Shown: positions 11,421 to 24,199, numbered from the stretch's first letter. The stretch is 64,000 nucleotides of DNA from Silene latifolia (GCF_048544455.1 NC_133538.1:42878969-42942968); one strand, 5' to 3'. Program-made: numbers and translations. The notes: generated by a model not told the origin, from the sequence alone.

Positions 11421-12420
11421 TAGTAGTCTTCTTCTCAGGACACTCATTAGCCTTGTGTCCAGGCTTGTTGCAAGAGAAACACACAATTTGCTTATCAAAG
11501 CAACGAATTCCGGGATGCAAAGGCTTCTTACAATGATAGCACATACGACCCTTAGGATTTTTGTCGTTGCTAGGAGATAGAACACGAGCACCTTGATTTG
11601 CTTGTCCACTCGGAACAAACCTCTTCTTGTTAGGATAAGAGGGGGAAGAAGTAGGCACAAAGGGTCTAGAAGGAGCAACATAAGGCCTAGAAGTGGAGTA
11701 GAGTGGCCTCTTGCTAAGGGAAGTACGAGAAGCATGAGTCTCTTCATCAATAGCCCGAATAGAGCTCTCGGCCCATAATGCATCATCATAGATTGAGACA
11801 AAGGAAGTAGAATCCCTACGGATCAAGCTCTTAAGCTTTGGAGTAAGCTTGTCAAGGTAAAAGAAAGCCTTTTATTCTTCATTTTTGACAAGTCTAGAAG
11901 TATAGTGAGCAAGTTCATTGAACTTGTCGGTAAAGGCTTGGACAGAAAGACTTCCTTGCTTCAAATTCATAAACTCTTTAAGCCTTTGTTGTTTCAGCTC
12001 TTTTGGATAGAACCTAGCCTCAACTAGATCCTTAAAGCGATCCCAACCAAAACCAGGCTCAAGAGTGGAAGTAGGACTAGTCATGGTCCACCATCTATCA
12101 GCTTCTTTCACAAGGAAGTGAGAAGCCAATTTCACCTTGTCTTCTTCACGAACATCATACAAGGCAAAGCTTTTCTCCAATTCACGAAACCATTCGGTGA
12201 GTGCCACCGGGTCTAATTCACCACCATAAGTTTGAGTCTTGTTTCGAGTCAATTGACTTGCCACCCAAGTGTAAGAACCGGGTCTTTCACCTTCTGGAAA
12301 CTGAGGAGGGGGAGGAGGAGGAGGTTGGTTTTGTTGGTTTTGTTGTATATCTTGCTGGTTCTGGAGAATCTGAGTAAGAGCTTGTAAGATTGCATTATCA
12401 ACGTTTCTTGTAGGAGCCAT
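11420..12420 (-). pseudogene. Tekay Gag with CCHC zinc knuckle
   Basis: The start is the ATG at 12420 (MAPTRNVDNAIL), not the upstream in-frame ATG at 12447, because Gag proteins of this lineage start near this motif and the upstream codons look like leader. The protein has a Gln/Pro-rich N-terminus (QQNQQNQPPPPPPP), then the retrotransposon Gag core with WFRELEKSF and FYPKELKQQR. A single in-frame stop at 11872-11874 interrupts it. The frame then continues to a CX2CX4HX4C knuckle (CFSCNKPGHKANEC). Gag forms the particle and binds the RNA. Confidence 0.85.
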
Positions 12421-12582
12421 CTTGCAAAAGAGAACACTAATTAGCACCTAATAAATAGCAATTATAAAGAGACTACAACATAAGGTCCTAAGTCTACCCA
12501 TCCTATCCATCTCTCGAGTTTATTATTTGAAGGTCAAGTTATTTATATTGGGGGTGCACAAACGTGCGTCGGGAGCAAATAT

Positions 12583-12594
12583 GCTCTGATACCA
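12583..12594 (-). other. Primer-binding site, tRNA-iMet
   Basis: On the minus strand TGGTATCAGAGC starts two bases inside the 5' LTR. It is the exact complement of the 3' end of plant initiator tRNA-Met, the usual primer of Tekay elements. Confidence 0.95.
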
Positions 12595-12596
12595 AC

Positions 12597-15507
12597 TGTG
12601 ACACCCTCATTTATTGCGGAAAAGTAAACACATAATTCTAGATAAAAACTGCATGGATATGTTTGTAATAGATTCATTTGGGTAAAAACCTGTAATTTTT
12701 AAAACCTGAACCTGTTATAAAAATATCCAAATGGGAAGGTGTCAAACATGCAAGGTCCAAAATAAACCTCATAAATAAAACATCGATAAAGTCGCGAAAT
12801 AAAGTTATACAACCCAAGTATGAAAAAGGGAGACATATGTCCCTAAAAAGTATATGACATAAAAAGTGTTCAAGGGTCACAATAAAATAAAGCCAATCTA
12901 GGTCTCAAGGTTACTTTGCTCGCTAGCTCGTTCATGTACCCCATATATGCATCACCTACCTATCAATCGCATTTTATACAAATACGAAAGCCACGGTCAA
13001 GGGGAGTAACTCCGAGTTCTCCCAAATTACGAAATGTCATGATTAATATAACATGTAAACATAAGAATATGAATATGAATAACACATAGCCTTAGCATAT
13101 AGATGCTAGACAATCATACTTATCATGTGAACAACAATACGACAACACATAGTCCTAGCATGTGAATACTAGACCGACTCATACTACACTATCATGTGAA
13201 TCACATAACATCCAGGAATCCAAACTCTATCAACCATAGCCGGCTTGCATCTCACCTTCTATGATTCATAGAATCATCAAACAAGAAAGGACAATATATC
13301 TAGAGACAGGCATAAGTTCTTAGGACAGTCAATAGTCACTCTGTAACTCGAGTCAATACCACGAGGTAAGGTAAACACCCTAGTCCTAAACCTGCGCAGA
13401 CCTAGCGACATGCGGAAAATACCGCATCCAAGACCCATGATCACACACATGAGTACCCCTAAGGAGTCCACCAAAGGGTTGGCTAGTACTTAAGTTGACC
13501 ACATACTTCTAAGAGTACGTCAGGAGGTCATACCCTAACTTGGATATAAGCCCACCAAGCTAAGACATAAAGGCTATTAAGCTGTGAACATACACTCGTC
13601 AAAGACTATAAGGGCCTATCTATGACGAAGGCCGAAATACTCACCTAGGACCTAGTCCCAGCTTGAATACTTTAGCCCACACCACACAAGACAAGTAGGA
13701 CACCCAATTAACCATAAGAGGGGCAAAGAGTCCAAACTTGCACACACACAAATGATCATACACACCCTAGCATATGAAAGACTACGCAAGAGCATATTCA
13801 GCTGACAATCCAACAATATCTCCAATATCAATAATAATCCAAATTCCAGCTAACCAACAGTACCATAACCCATGAGAACAAGCTAAAATGGCAGAGAGGC
13901 AACAAGACTAAAGCATAAGGCATCCAAAGCATCCAACAACCAACATGTGAAATGATAATTACAAACATCAAGGCATAATATAAAACATCCAATAACAACC
14001 AATCTCACCTCAAAGACAAACCCTCGACCCGAGTCCCGCGACAGGTCATCGGTCAAATCGAGGCTGACCGGTTTAAACCTAGTTTGACCAAACTCGTCCG
14101 GTCAATCTGGCCCAGCTCAGAGTCTTGGCCTCCTTTGGCCCAAATCACAAAATTCATCACAATATCATTCTCATGCCATTTCCAATTTCTATAATGTAAA
14201 AGACTATCAACATAAGAAAATATATTCTAACTTACAAAATAACTAATTCCACAAAATTCTCGCATAATAAAATAGCATAAATAACCGTCTCACACAAGGG
14301 TAAATTTTTCTATAAATTTTAATCGATAAAACGACGCCATTTACTCATACGGACTCCGAATTAAGTGATTCAAGTGGCTAAACCACCTAATTTTTCGACG
14401 CCGTTCAATCTGTCATATTTTTGGAAACATTGGAAACCGTCTCGGTCTGGTACTGACGCGTTTCAGCCAAAACACGGACTTGTCACAATACATAATTCCT
14501 CATCCAAATTTGTTCCAAACAATAATATACAAATGGGTAACATAAATTAAACATAAGCATACTCATCTTACTCCATTCATTCATTTATCAACAAGATCGT
14601 CTCAAACAACAACAAACACCAAACACAACTACTAATGTGACATTAATTCGTCGAGTAACTCGGAATAGTTACCTTAAGCTAGCAAAGAGACAATTAATAA
14701 CTTGAGAAAGCTTATAAAACCCAAAATTACTCTTCATCTTCAACAACATATGAGTCACCTAACTCATCTTCAAATTCTTCACCTATAAGAACAACAAAAA
14801 CACAATTATTAAGCTTAAATTCGAAACCCTAAAAAAAGTGTCTTAAAATTTTTTTGGGGGAAATGAAAATAAAGTTTACTAGTAGATGAGGATTGAAGAG
14901 AGGATTCCGAATATATAATTTTTATGCGATTTGGTGGAGAAATGAAGAAGTTATGGTGGATTTAGGGATTGTAAGGAGATTATTTTGAGAGGAATTTGGT
15001 GTTTGAGAGAATGAAGTGATAGAATGAGAATTGAGGAAATAAAAGATGAAGAGGAGACCCATGGAGGATGGAGGGTGCATGGTTTGGGTAGGGTGTTTGG
15101 GTGAGTTTCAATTGTTTACGTTTTGGTTCGTTTCGACGGAAATTAGAAATATTCGCCGAACGCGATTTCCGAGAAAATTAAAGTTCTTAAACACGATTTT
15201 ACTAAAAGATTAAGTACTCATATGCCCAATATCCAAACTCATTTACCCAACGACCGTAAGGAATGGGAAAATCCCGATTTTACGACTTTTATCCGAAATC
15301 TATTTTATCAAAGGAAAAGGTTTAAATATAGTTTAAATCACTTTTAAACATTTCTAAACTATCAAAAATAATTACATTTCTTCAAAATAAAATAAGATTA
15401 TATTTATCAAATAGATTTTATTTCAAATAAATTAATATTAAATTAAAATAGATTAAAATATTACTTTTAAAATATAATAAAGGTCTTCGAATTTACGGGG
15501 CGTTACA
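12597..15507 (-). repeat. Tekay 5' LTR (promoter LTR)
   Basis: 2911 bases collinear with the LTR at 4257-7165. As the element is on the minus strand, this right-hand copy is the 5' LTR that would drive transcription leftwards. Confidence 0.95.
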
Positions 15508-15512
15508 AATTT

Positions 15513-16598
15513 ACACCTACTTACAAAAGTACGGATATAATACCAGTTTGTATTTCTATTTGTGATGGTTTTTAATAGAGGATAAGTAGACCTTCAAATA
15601 ATCCATAAATAACTTGATATTAAAATGTAAATAAATGGATTTTTCACCCTAAATAGAATAGGTAAATAAATGACCGAAACAAATAGTATATGAATAAATG
15701 GAAAGGGTTCATATTTCTTAATGCATTTCATATACTAGGTGGTATACAATCTCATTAAAAGAGAAGTATTAAGAACTCATTAGATTACTACTTTTCAAGT
15801 GATTCAAAATTTTTAACTTTTGTAAATAATATTCGAGGAATATTAAAGATCAGTGGCGTAGCCATATATAGAGTAGTGGGGTCTTGAGACCCCGGAACTT
15901 TTCAACAATTCACGTTTTTTATCATTAATATTTGTCTGTTTTGAAAATTTTATATTTTTAAGACCCTGTAATAAGATATGAATAACAATCACATTATAAT
16001 AGACCCCACAGGTAAACGATTCTGGTTCTGCCACTGTTAAAGATTCCAATTTTTTGTAAATAAAACATTACTTAGTCTAGGATAATAAAGAAGTTAAACT
16101 CAGGCCCTATGAATCCTATAAGAAGAGAGAAGCCCTTATTTGTTCATATGACTTTAATTTATTTGCACTAACATGAATTCGTAGTCAAAAGGTCACTAGA
16201 AACGTAAAAGGATATTATAAGATCCAAAAATAGCTATCTATTAGACATGAAAGAATAGACTGAAGTTTCTCCATAACGTTTAACTTATTTATCCTTTAAT
16301 CAAGTGATTACAGAAAGTTCAACAATTACAAACTACGTTCGAGTGCTTACATAGAAAGTTGAGTTTTCGAGTGAATATTAGAATTGGCATTAGTCTTTAA
16401 CTATTCATATTCGTTGGTGAATTAGAAATGTATTAGTATATGAGTAACTTATTCAATTTCAAGTTGGAGTTTACATCGAGCTTTTTTGTTCATGTGAGTT
16501 GACATTTGTTTTGTTTATTTTATGACTTGATGTTTAAAGGTGGTTTAAGATACAGAATATTACAAGTGGCCCGTGCATCGCACGGGCATTAAATCTAG
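15513..16598. other. Remainder of Helitron A
   Basis: AT-rich sequence with a hAT MITE at 15851-16036 and the Helitron 3' hairpin at its end (about 16569-16598). There is no gene. Confidence 0.6.
15851..16036. mobile_element. hAT MITE (186 bp)
   Basis: Perfect 8-bp duplications TTAAAGAT lie at 15843-15850 and 16037-16044. The terminal repeats are CAGTGGCGTAGCCA (left) and CAGTGGCAGAACCA (right, inverted). Confidence 0.85.
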
Positions 16599-19500
16599 TC
16601 TATATTATTAAATAAAGCTTTTTTCGAGCGATTATAGAGTCTCCACCTTTTACAAACCACCCGATTTAAAAACAATTAATATTAATATATAAAGATAAAA
16701 TTATATTGAGTATAAAGATAAAATTTAAAATACGGAGTATGTTATAGTAGCTAGGAGTTGACCAATGTTAAGGTATTGGAGTAGAAAAGAAATCTTATTA
16801 AGGTATTGGAGTTGGACTTAGAAACAAGCTCTGTATATCAAATGCATATATAAAACGAAAATACCATATGTACATCACGAACTCCCTTTATTTATTGTCC
16901 ACTTTTTTATATTTTTGCACATCAGTCTACTTTTTGTCGGGATTTGTATTTAGGTTTTTAGTGTTTTGTTTTTGTCTACATATGATTATATGATGCTGGA
17001 TTCATCATTGATTAAATTTCAAATTAAGTGGATGTTTAAATTATAAGCATGCAACTATGGACGTTTTTATTTTAAATTCTATGCATGATTATGTTATTTA
17101 TTGCATAATTTTTCTTAGTTGAACTTCTAATGAGTTGTTTTCATAATATTTATAGGGACAAAAAAATGCAAGATGAACAACTATAATTTTTCAGCAAGTG
17201 ATTGCAGTTCTTTATAAAGGTAATTACAAGTCAAACTTCCTCTTTATTAAGTGCAAGAATGCAGAATAACGATAATTTTTATGCAAATTATTGCAATTCC
17301 GGTTAGAGGTAACTACAAGTCAAACTTCATCTCTATTAAGTACATAAATATATTAATTATACAGAATATACTTGAATTATAGACTTCATAGTAACCGTAC
17401 TTAGCTCCCGGGGTTCCTGCTTGACTTGAGTAATGATTTATTGATCATATTGTTTTGCTCTTAATTTTGATGTTTGACGGTTTGACTATTTGCTTTATAA
17501 ATAAACACAATACCTATAAATTCACATGAAGTGGTATGTTTTACCCAAACACAAAATCTCATTATAGACGACAAGTATTCGTCTATAACTAAAGACGGGT
17601 CAAGTAACATACCACATTACGCATAAGACAAACAACAACTTGTGTGGCGGAGCCCAAAAATATCACCACTTTAAGGGTATTTGACCCGTCTCTTGCTATA
17701 GACGGATAGATCCGTCTATAGCAAGACTTGTTGTTACCCAAATAAGTTTAAGACAGGTCCATATTAAAATAAAATAAAAGTAGAATGCATAGAAAGAAGT
17801 ATAATTTGTCTTTTATGCACGTGTGGCCCGTTTTAATATTAAAACGGTAAAGATTAATTGGTAAGTTTTTGAGTGATCAACGATGACGCTAATATTAAAG
17901 ACTCCACCCTTATAAAAAGGATTTCGTCAACACGTAAGTACCAATTCTCAAGTGCAAGGGACCGGAGTATATATGAAGGATGCTTATTGTACATTACATT
18001 ACAAAGGAGCAGGTCGCATCATTTTGACGTACATTTTTTTATTTAAAAAGGAAAATTAACTAATTTAGCCATAAACTCAAAAAGATAGTATATGAGGCCA
18101 ATTTCTTTCCATGTGGAACACCACCCGAAGAAGGGTGGGTATATATTAGATCATACACTTTAACATATTTCAGTTACTATATTATAAGCGAAATAAAACT
18201 ACAAACAGACATGTACTATCTAAGCTTTTTTTACATTAAGAGATTAATGAATATGAAATAAACTATATCATTAATTTATATTTATATTTATATTGATTTA
18301 GCATGTAAAGTAATCCGTATGTATGATATTAGTTCTGTAAGTAGTATAATTATTGGTAGGGTATATAAAGATTGACAAATGGTTTTGTTGTACTATTTTT
18401 TTTTTGACAGGTTGTTGTACTATTTTTTATTTTATAATACATCAACAAATTACACGAGCTTAGTGATAACACTCCCTACGTGTACAATGTTAAATTCTTA
18501 TGTGATTTTATAGAGATCAATTATGCTAAGAAGTTACTCTACTAAGTTAATCGTAAATTCATAATAGTTGTGAAAGAAGTCTTTCAGTCAATAATTACTT
18601 CTTAGTTCTTACTCTATTTCTGCATATAGATTTGTGTATATACTCTTTTGCCCCCTCCACAAATTTTGTCTGCCACCCTCTTTTGCATATATTGATAATG
18701 TTTTTTTACAATGCAATGTTAGTTACATAGCTTATTACCGCGTTTATAATTAAATTCTCATGATTTGTAAAATTTTAGTTAGTCTTTCTTAAAACGGAGG
18801 TATTCGTTTTAACAATTAAACGGGTTAAATATCATCCTATTAATTGAACACGTAAGACAAATCAATCGCTTTTTCCCATACATTTTGTATTGGTCTTATT
18901 TGCATATTTTATCCATCTTAAACTTGGGGCATGGAACTACTAAGGCGAATGAAAATAAGGGCAAATATAGAGTCAAACATTTATCATTTTTGGGTGGTGT
19001 CAGAAAATCCCACAAGCAAACAACTCAAAATATTTGTTAAATGAAATATACATAAAATTATTCCAAGGATATGTTAGGAGCTAAATTATTCCTGTGAGAT
19101 CACGAAACTTAAAATGAAATTAAATTAGGCCGAGCCTCAAAGTCTGCTTACGCTTTTCATATATTTTGATTTTTGATTTGTGAAATTAAAATGAATGAAC
19201 AACCTATATAACAAGTGAATTATAATTTCAGTTAAGTTCTTATAGTTCCGTTCAGTTCAGATCAATTTAGTACAAGTTTGCATTGCATATATTTTCAGTT
19301 TAGTTTAGGTCCATTCCGTTCGGTTAATAGTTTAGTTCAGTTCAGGCAATTTCAGTCCAAAAGCGCATGGCTTAAGTCTCCCTTACATCCGTCTTAATAA
19401 TAAAACCGGTGAAGTATCATTTCAACTTGTGCATATAAGACAAATCTGTTGCTTTTCCTCATGTATTATACGTTTGTTTTATTCTAATCATGTGACCGGT

Positions 19501-19732
19501 CTTGAGCTTAAGACGATCAGACGGATAATGTCGTCTCAAATGAGAGTTTATGTATTCACAACCTACCAACCGACTGTACCATCAGATTGAACATTAAACG
19601 ATGAAATTACACAATAGACTCTACCAAAGGGCCCGTGCGATTAAATTATACCCTTTAGTATTTGTCCATATCTACATCATACCCGATTGAACATTACAAA
19701 TAGTCCCGTGCATCGCACGGGCATTAAATCTA

Positions 19733-19733
<1 letters not shown>
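16599..19733 (+). mobile_element. Helitron B, non-autonomous (3135 bp)
   Basis: It starts TCTATATTATTAAATAAAGC followed by TTTTTTCGAGCGATTA directly after the CTAG of Helitron A. It ends with the hairpin GCCCGTGC/GCACGGGC and ATTAAATCTAG at 19733. It carries no Rep-helicase or other gene. The interior is AT-rich and holds an inverted-repeat element near 17560-17735. Two similar ~110-base segments near 18790-18900 and 19390-19490 share the order AAAC-GG...ATATCAT...AAGACAAAT...GCTTTT. Confidence 0.8.
17560..17735. repeat. Probable MITE with a 34-bp palindrome
   Basis: The left part contains GACAAGT...CGTCTATA...GACGGGTCAAG. The same words return inverted on the right. At 17692-17725 there is a perfect stem of 16 bases (CTTGCTATAGACGGAT and its complement) with a 2-base loop. 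Exact ends and target duplication could not be fixed. Confidence 0.45.

Positions 19734-19776
<43 letters not shown>
19734..19776. repeat. (TA)n tract between Helitron B and the MULE
   Basis: About 21 TA units follow the CTAG end of Helitron B. Similar tracts mark two further element borders (31392-31425 and 35590-35646). Confidence 0.9.
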
Positions 19777-19777
<1 letters not shown>

Positions 19778-19919
19778 CAGGATCCTGTACGAACTGAATT
19801 AAGTTACGAACCGTACGAACTCAATAATAACCCTTTGAGTTAAAAAAATCTAAGGTCCACTGACGGCCCAATTACTTTAATTATCCTGCATATCCAAACA
19901 TTCTCCCTTAAACCTCTCT

Positions 19920-20411
19920 CATCCCCACACCATTATTTTGTGCTGTTGTCATCCATAATCTCGCCGGAGCACGCCGCACCTGTCGCCGGTGCACCAACTT
20001 CACAATCGGTGGCGCCGAGATCTCACACAACAAACCATCACGCAAACGAATACCCGTCACAAACTCCATTTACTTTCCACTCCTCCTTCACTTTTCCACG
20101 ATATCGCTGCTCCGACGTCGGCCATTCCTTTGTCGACTAATTTCTTTCTACTTCCACAAAAGCCATTCCTCCGGCCACCACTTCCCTTCTCAGGCGACTT
20201 CATCATAGTCTCGCCGTCCACTTCTAATTGCTGGCAGGTTTCCCTTCTCCGGCAGTTTACTGATTTCAAACTTCTAAGAATTTGTGATTTTGATTCTAGA
20301 TCTACTACAAACAAAGTAGAATTTCAAAAAAATAAGCATAATGACAGCCTACTCGCTAGATTAAACCGTAACTTCGCTGCCTGTCCTCTTGCATCTCCAC
20401 ACCTCCACCGA
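19920..20411. other. GC-richer leader segment of the MULE
   Basis: A GC-richer stretch with words such as TCGCCGGAGCACGCC stands out from its AT-rich surroundings. It holds overlapping open frames on both strands (up to 150 codons) with no recognisable domain. It may be a 5' untranslated exon or captured sequence. Confidence 0.3.
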
Positions 20412-21175
20412 CTCTCTGATAGAATAATTGCATTTGTATAATACAATAACTGAATTACAACGTTAAAATAACTGCTGTAGCAGAGATTGTTTTTTTCATA
20501 ATAAATACTATTTTATAGTATCTGACAAAAAAATCCTTACAATAACTACTCTTTAATAATGAAATAACTTTAATACTACATTAAAATAACTGTGTGTGTA
20601 TTGTGGTGGATTAGGCTACCAATTTCACTAAAACACTCCCCTCTCTGATAGAATAGTTGCATTTGTATAATATGCATTTGTATAATACAATAACTGCATT
20701 ACAACGTTAAAATAACTGCTGTAGTAGAGATTGTTTTTTTCATAATAAATACTATTTTATAGGACCTGACAAAAAAATTCTTACAATAACTACTCTTTAA
20801 TAATGAAATAACTTTAATACTACTTTAAAATAACTGTGTGTGTATTGTGGTGGACTAGGCTACCAATTTCACTAAAACACTCCCTCTCGATAGAATAATT
20901 GCATTTGTATAATACAATAACGCATTACAACGTTAAAATAATCTAGTAGCAGATTGTTTTTTTCATAATAAATACTATTTTATAGGATCTGACAAAAAAA
21001 TCCTTACAATAACTACTCTTTAATAATGAAATAACTTTAATATTACATTAAAATAACTGTGTGTGTATTGTGGTGGACTAGGCTACCAATTTCACTAAAA
21101 CACTCCCCTCTCTCGATAGAATAATTGCATTTGTATAATACAATAACGCATTACAACGTTAAAATAATCGCCTGC
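20412..21175. repeat. Tandem repeat, ~235-bp unit, three copies plus a part
   Basis: Units start near 20412, 20641, 20884 and 21108 with CTCTC-GATAGAATA-TTGC and run through CAACGTTAAAATAA, TTTTTTTCATAATAAATAC and TGTGTGTATTGTGGTGGA. Copies differ by small indels. The array lies directly upstream of the transposase gene, where promoter or leader sequence is expected. Confidence 0.85.
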
Positions 21176-21369
21176 TGCAGAGGTTGTATTGTTTTGTTTT
21201 GTATAGAATCTAAGATATTGAAATTAATAATACCATAACAGTTCTCCTGTTTTAATGTTTCCAGGCATTGAAATTAATACTACCAATGCAACAAATTTTA
21301 CTACACCTCTCTTTGCTAAGTCGAAACAGGAGAAAATACTATCTATAATCTGGGATTGAGATATACTCC

Positions 21370-24199
21370 GTGTGGCGAGAGGAGTGGAATAGGATGGTAG
21401 AAAATGGTTTCAAACCTGCTCTGGGGTTAATGTTTGTAAAGCTGGAGGAGGCAATAGAGTTTTACAATTTATATGCTGTGGCTTGTGGTTTCATACCAAG
21501 AAAGTACACACAAACAAGATTCCGTGATGGTTTGATAAACAAAAAATCAATGGTCTGCAACAGACATGGATTCAAAGAGGATCGCAAAAAACTCAAACCT
21601 GTTGTTGAATTTGAAAACACGGAAGAGAAAAAGAAGAGGAAAAAACAAAAATAACAAGATTTGGTTGCAAGGCAAAAATACGGTTTTGTGCTGTATTCAA
21701 TGACCTTAAGGAGCTAATAGTGTATGCTATTGATACGTTTTATGAAGGTCATAATCACAGACTCTGCTCACTCAAAGAACGGGAATTCCAGAAAAATGTA
21801 AGAACACTTAACCATTACATGAAGCAGACAATTGTTAACAATTGTAAACTCAACATCGGGGCTACCAAGACATTTAGAATTATGGCGGAACAATCAAATG
21901 GGTATGCAAACATTGGTGCATCTCTCACAGAATTCAAGAACTTCAAAAGAAATATTAAATGTTATATAGGTGACAAGGATGATGACATGATTCTCGATTA
22001 TTTAAAGGCGCTTTCTGAATCACAAGATGGCTTTTACTATGCTTATTAAGTTGATGAGGATAATTGTTTGGCTAAAATCTTTTGGGCAGATGCACAAGAA
22101 AGAATGAATTATTCCTTGTTTGGGGACACCATCACCTTTGATCCTACTTACGGTACTAACAAGTACCACATGGCCTTCACCTCATTCACTGGTGTTGACA
22201 ACCACAAAAAATCAGTGACTTTTGCTGCTGCACTTGTCGATCATGAGAACGATGGGTCATTCATTTGGGTGTTTAAGAAGTTCCTTGATTGTACGGGCAA
22301 CAAGGAACCTCAGTGCATTCTTACTGATCTTGATCCGGCAATTAAACTCGGGGTGCGTTCTGTATTCAAGAAAGCAAGGCATCGCTCCTGCATGTGGCAT
22401 ATAATGAAAAAACTTACTGATAAAGTTGAGTCACAGATTTGTAAGGAGACTGACTTTGTTGAGCGGATATGCGGAGTTGTTTGGGATACTGACTTGGAAC
22501 CCATTGAGTTTGAAGAAAAATGGACTCAAGTAATTAATGACTTTGAGTTGAATGATAATACTTGGTTGACATACATGTATGGCAAAAGGCACAAATGGAT
22601 ACCTGCTTACTTTAGGGATTTGCCTTTAGGTTGCCTTTTGAAGACTACACAAAGATCAGAGAGTCAAAACAGTTATTTCAAAAGATTTGAGAGCATAGAT
22701 GACACACTTGTAGAATTTTGGTTGCGTTTTCAGAGTGCAATGGAACAACAACGCTATAATCACAGATTTCTTGAAGTCAAAGTGACAAAGACATTGCCAC
22801 AAGTTTCTTCTAAGACAATGATTGAAAAACATGCCTCTAAAATCTACACACATACTGTTTTCTATGAGTTCCAAGAGCAAGTGCAAATGGCTCCCTGTTC
22901 GTGTGCCGTTAGGGGTTTTACGAGCAAGGAAACATGCACATTATAAATGTTGAAGATGCCTACAAGAAGCATAGAATATTTCAGGTTATTCAATTTTATA
23001 AACATAATTGTCTTTTTACTTTAACATACAATAACTGTGATAAAAGAATACAATAACCGTGTTTTACCATTAAAAAAATCATGTGAAAACTATACAATAA
23101 TCACAATTATGCTTTACAATAATTGATGTTGAGTTTATTTGCAATTGTTCTGATTTTTTTCCATAAATATATTAATTTGATAATGCTTTACAGTAATTGA
23201 TAATGCTTTACACTTGCCAATTTGTTACAATAATCAAGGATATGCTTTAAAATAATTTGGGAAGAGCTTTACAATAATCAGATACATGAGACCTTTAAAA
23301 TAATCAGAGGTATACTTTAAAATAATTGGGCAAACGCTTTACAATAATCAGCTACATGAAAGCCTTAAAATAATTGCATTTGATCATTTGAATAACTTAA
23401 TAATCATGTGAAAACTACTTTGTAACATTATATTAAACATAAAAAACTGAAGGACTTCTACCTTGGTGTTAATTGCTAGTCTGCATAAAATAATTCATGT
23501 TGAACTATATAATAACTATGCTTGCCTTTTAAAATAACTACACTGTAATGCAGGTTGCTCACAATAACGAATCAAAGGAAACAACATGTACGTGCAAGAT
23601 GTTTGAGAGGTAAGGAATCCTTTGTAAACACATTATATGGATTATATCGGAAAAGGACTCGCAAAGCATACCGGAGCAACATCGAAACCAGATGGACGAA
23701 GAAATCATATAGAAAGCCTTTGTATGAACTGGATGGAAAGTTATTGCAAGACTACGATCCCACTGATTTGAGAAAGTTGGAATTATCAAGGGTATGGTAA
23801 GAGTTTTATGCAACAATAAGTGTTCTTAACTCGATGCCTGAAAATCAAATCAAGGAGCTAAGTTTGATGCTTTTACAATTCCGAGAGAAAATAAATCCAA
23901 CCAAAGAGAGCTTGACAAAGGATAAAGAACTGGAAATGCTCTTAGGTTGTTCAGCAAAATCAAATATTACTGTTCTTCCACCAAAAATTGCAAAAAACAA
24001 AGGAAGCGGCAAGAGAATGAAATCAAACAAGGATAAGGAAATTGAGAAGGCGAGCAAACCGAAGAGGCTATGTAATAACTGCAAACAAATGGGACACCAT
24101 GACAAGAGAAACTGTCCAAATCCGTTTGTTGAGCATGCTTTGGAGGAAGAAGATGAAGAGGAAAATGAAATAGAGGATGAAGATGAAGAAGAAGAATGA
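21370..24199 (+). pseudogene. MULE transposase (FAR1 domain, DDE, SWIM, zinc knuckle), decayed
   Basis: Domains appear in the usual order. The FAR1 DNA-binding region is at 21370-21840 (EEAIEFYNLYAVACGF, then after a frameshift in an A-run near 21645 a zinc-binding part with FYEGHNHRL). The MULE DDE core is at 22068-22946 (ITFDPTYGTNKY, LTDLDPAIK, HRSCMWHIMKKL, TTQRSESQNS). A SWIM finger C-x-C...C-x-H is at about 23554-23660 (CTCKMFER, CKHIIWII), and a CX2CX4HX4C knuckle (CNNCKQMGHHDKRNC) with an acidic tail ends at 24199. In-frame stops sit at 22047 and inside the SWIM finger (23611 region); frameshifts are near 21645 and 22915. An intron from about 22984 (TTTCAG|GTTATT) to 23553 (AATGCAG) separates DDE and SWIM exons. 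It would catalyse cut-and-paste transposition; this copy cannot. Confidence 0.88.
23081..23400. repeat. Direct repeat copy 1 (~320 bp) in the transposase intron
   Basis: Sequence from CATGTGAAAACTATACAATA through GCAATTGTTCTGATTTTTTT to GCATTTGATCATTTGAATAA is repeated in the same order at 24443-24765, beyond the gene's 3' end. It is made largely of ACAATAATC and TAAAATAAT words. Confidence 0.8.

Larger units (their letters stand above)
4257..15507 (-). mobile_element. Ty3/gypsy chromovirus, Tekay (Del) type, complete with both LTRs
   Basis: An 11.25-kb element with perfect 5-bp duplications AATTT (4252-4256 and 15508-15512). It has two LTRs of 2.91 kb, a tRNA-iMet primer site, gag, protease, reverse transcriptase, RNase H and integrase in that order on the minus strand, and a chromodomain-like C-terminus on the integrase. 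Long LTRs and a C-terminal chromodomain are typical of Tekay. The coding region carries stops at 11872 and 10830 and frameshifts near 11265 and 8808, so it is not autonomous. It is inserted in Helitron A. By eye the LTRs differ at scattered sites, about one change per 50-100 bases, so it is fairly young but not new. Confidence 0.92.
2152..16598 (+). mobile_element. Helitron A, non-autonomous, with nested insertions
   Basis: The 5' end TCTATATTAATAAAGGAAGC followed by TTTTTTCGAGCGATTA is shared with three other Helitron starts in the window. The 3' end is a hairpin of GCCCGTGC and GCACGGGC (loop of three) followed by ATTAAATCTAG. Start with TC, end with CTAG and a 3' subterminal hairpin are the Helitron hallmarks. 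There is no Rep-helicase ORF. Subtracting the nested Tekay element (4257-15507), Tourist-like element (2454-3289), hAT MITE (15851-16036) and their duplicated target sites leaves about 2.2 kb of Helitron. The next Helitron follows with no gap. Pairing this 5' end with this 3' end is inferred from order and orientation. Confidence 0.7.
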
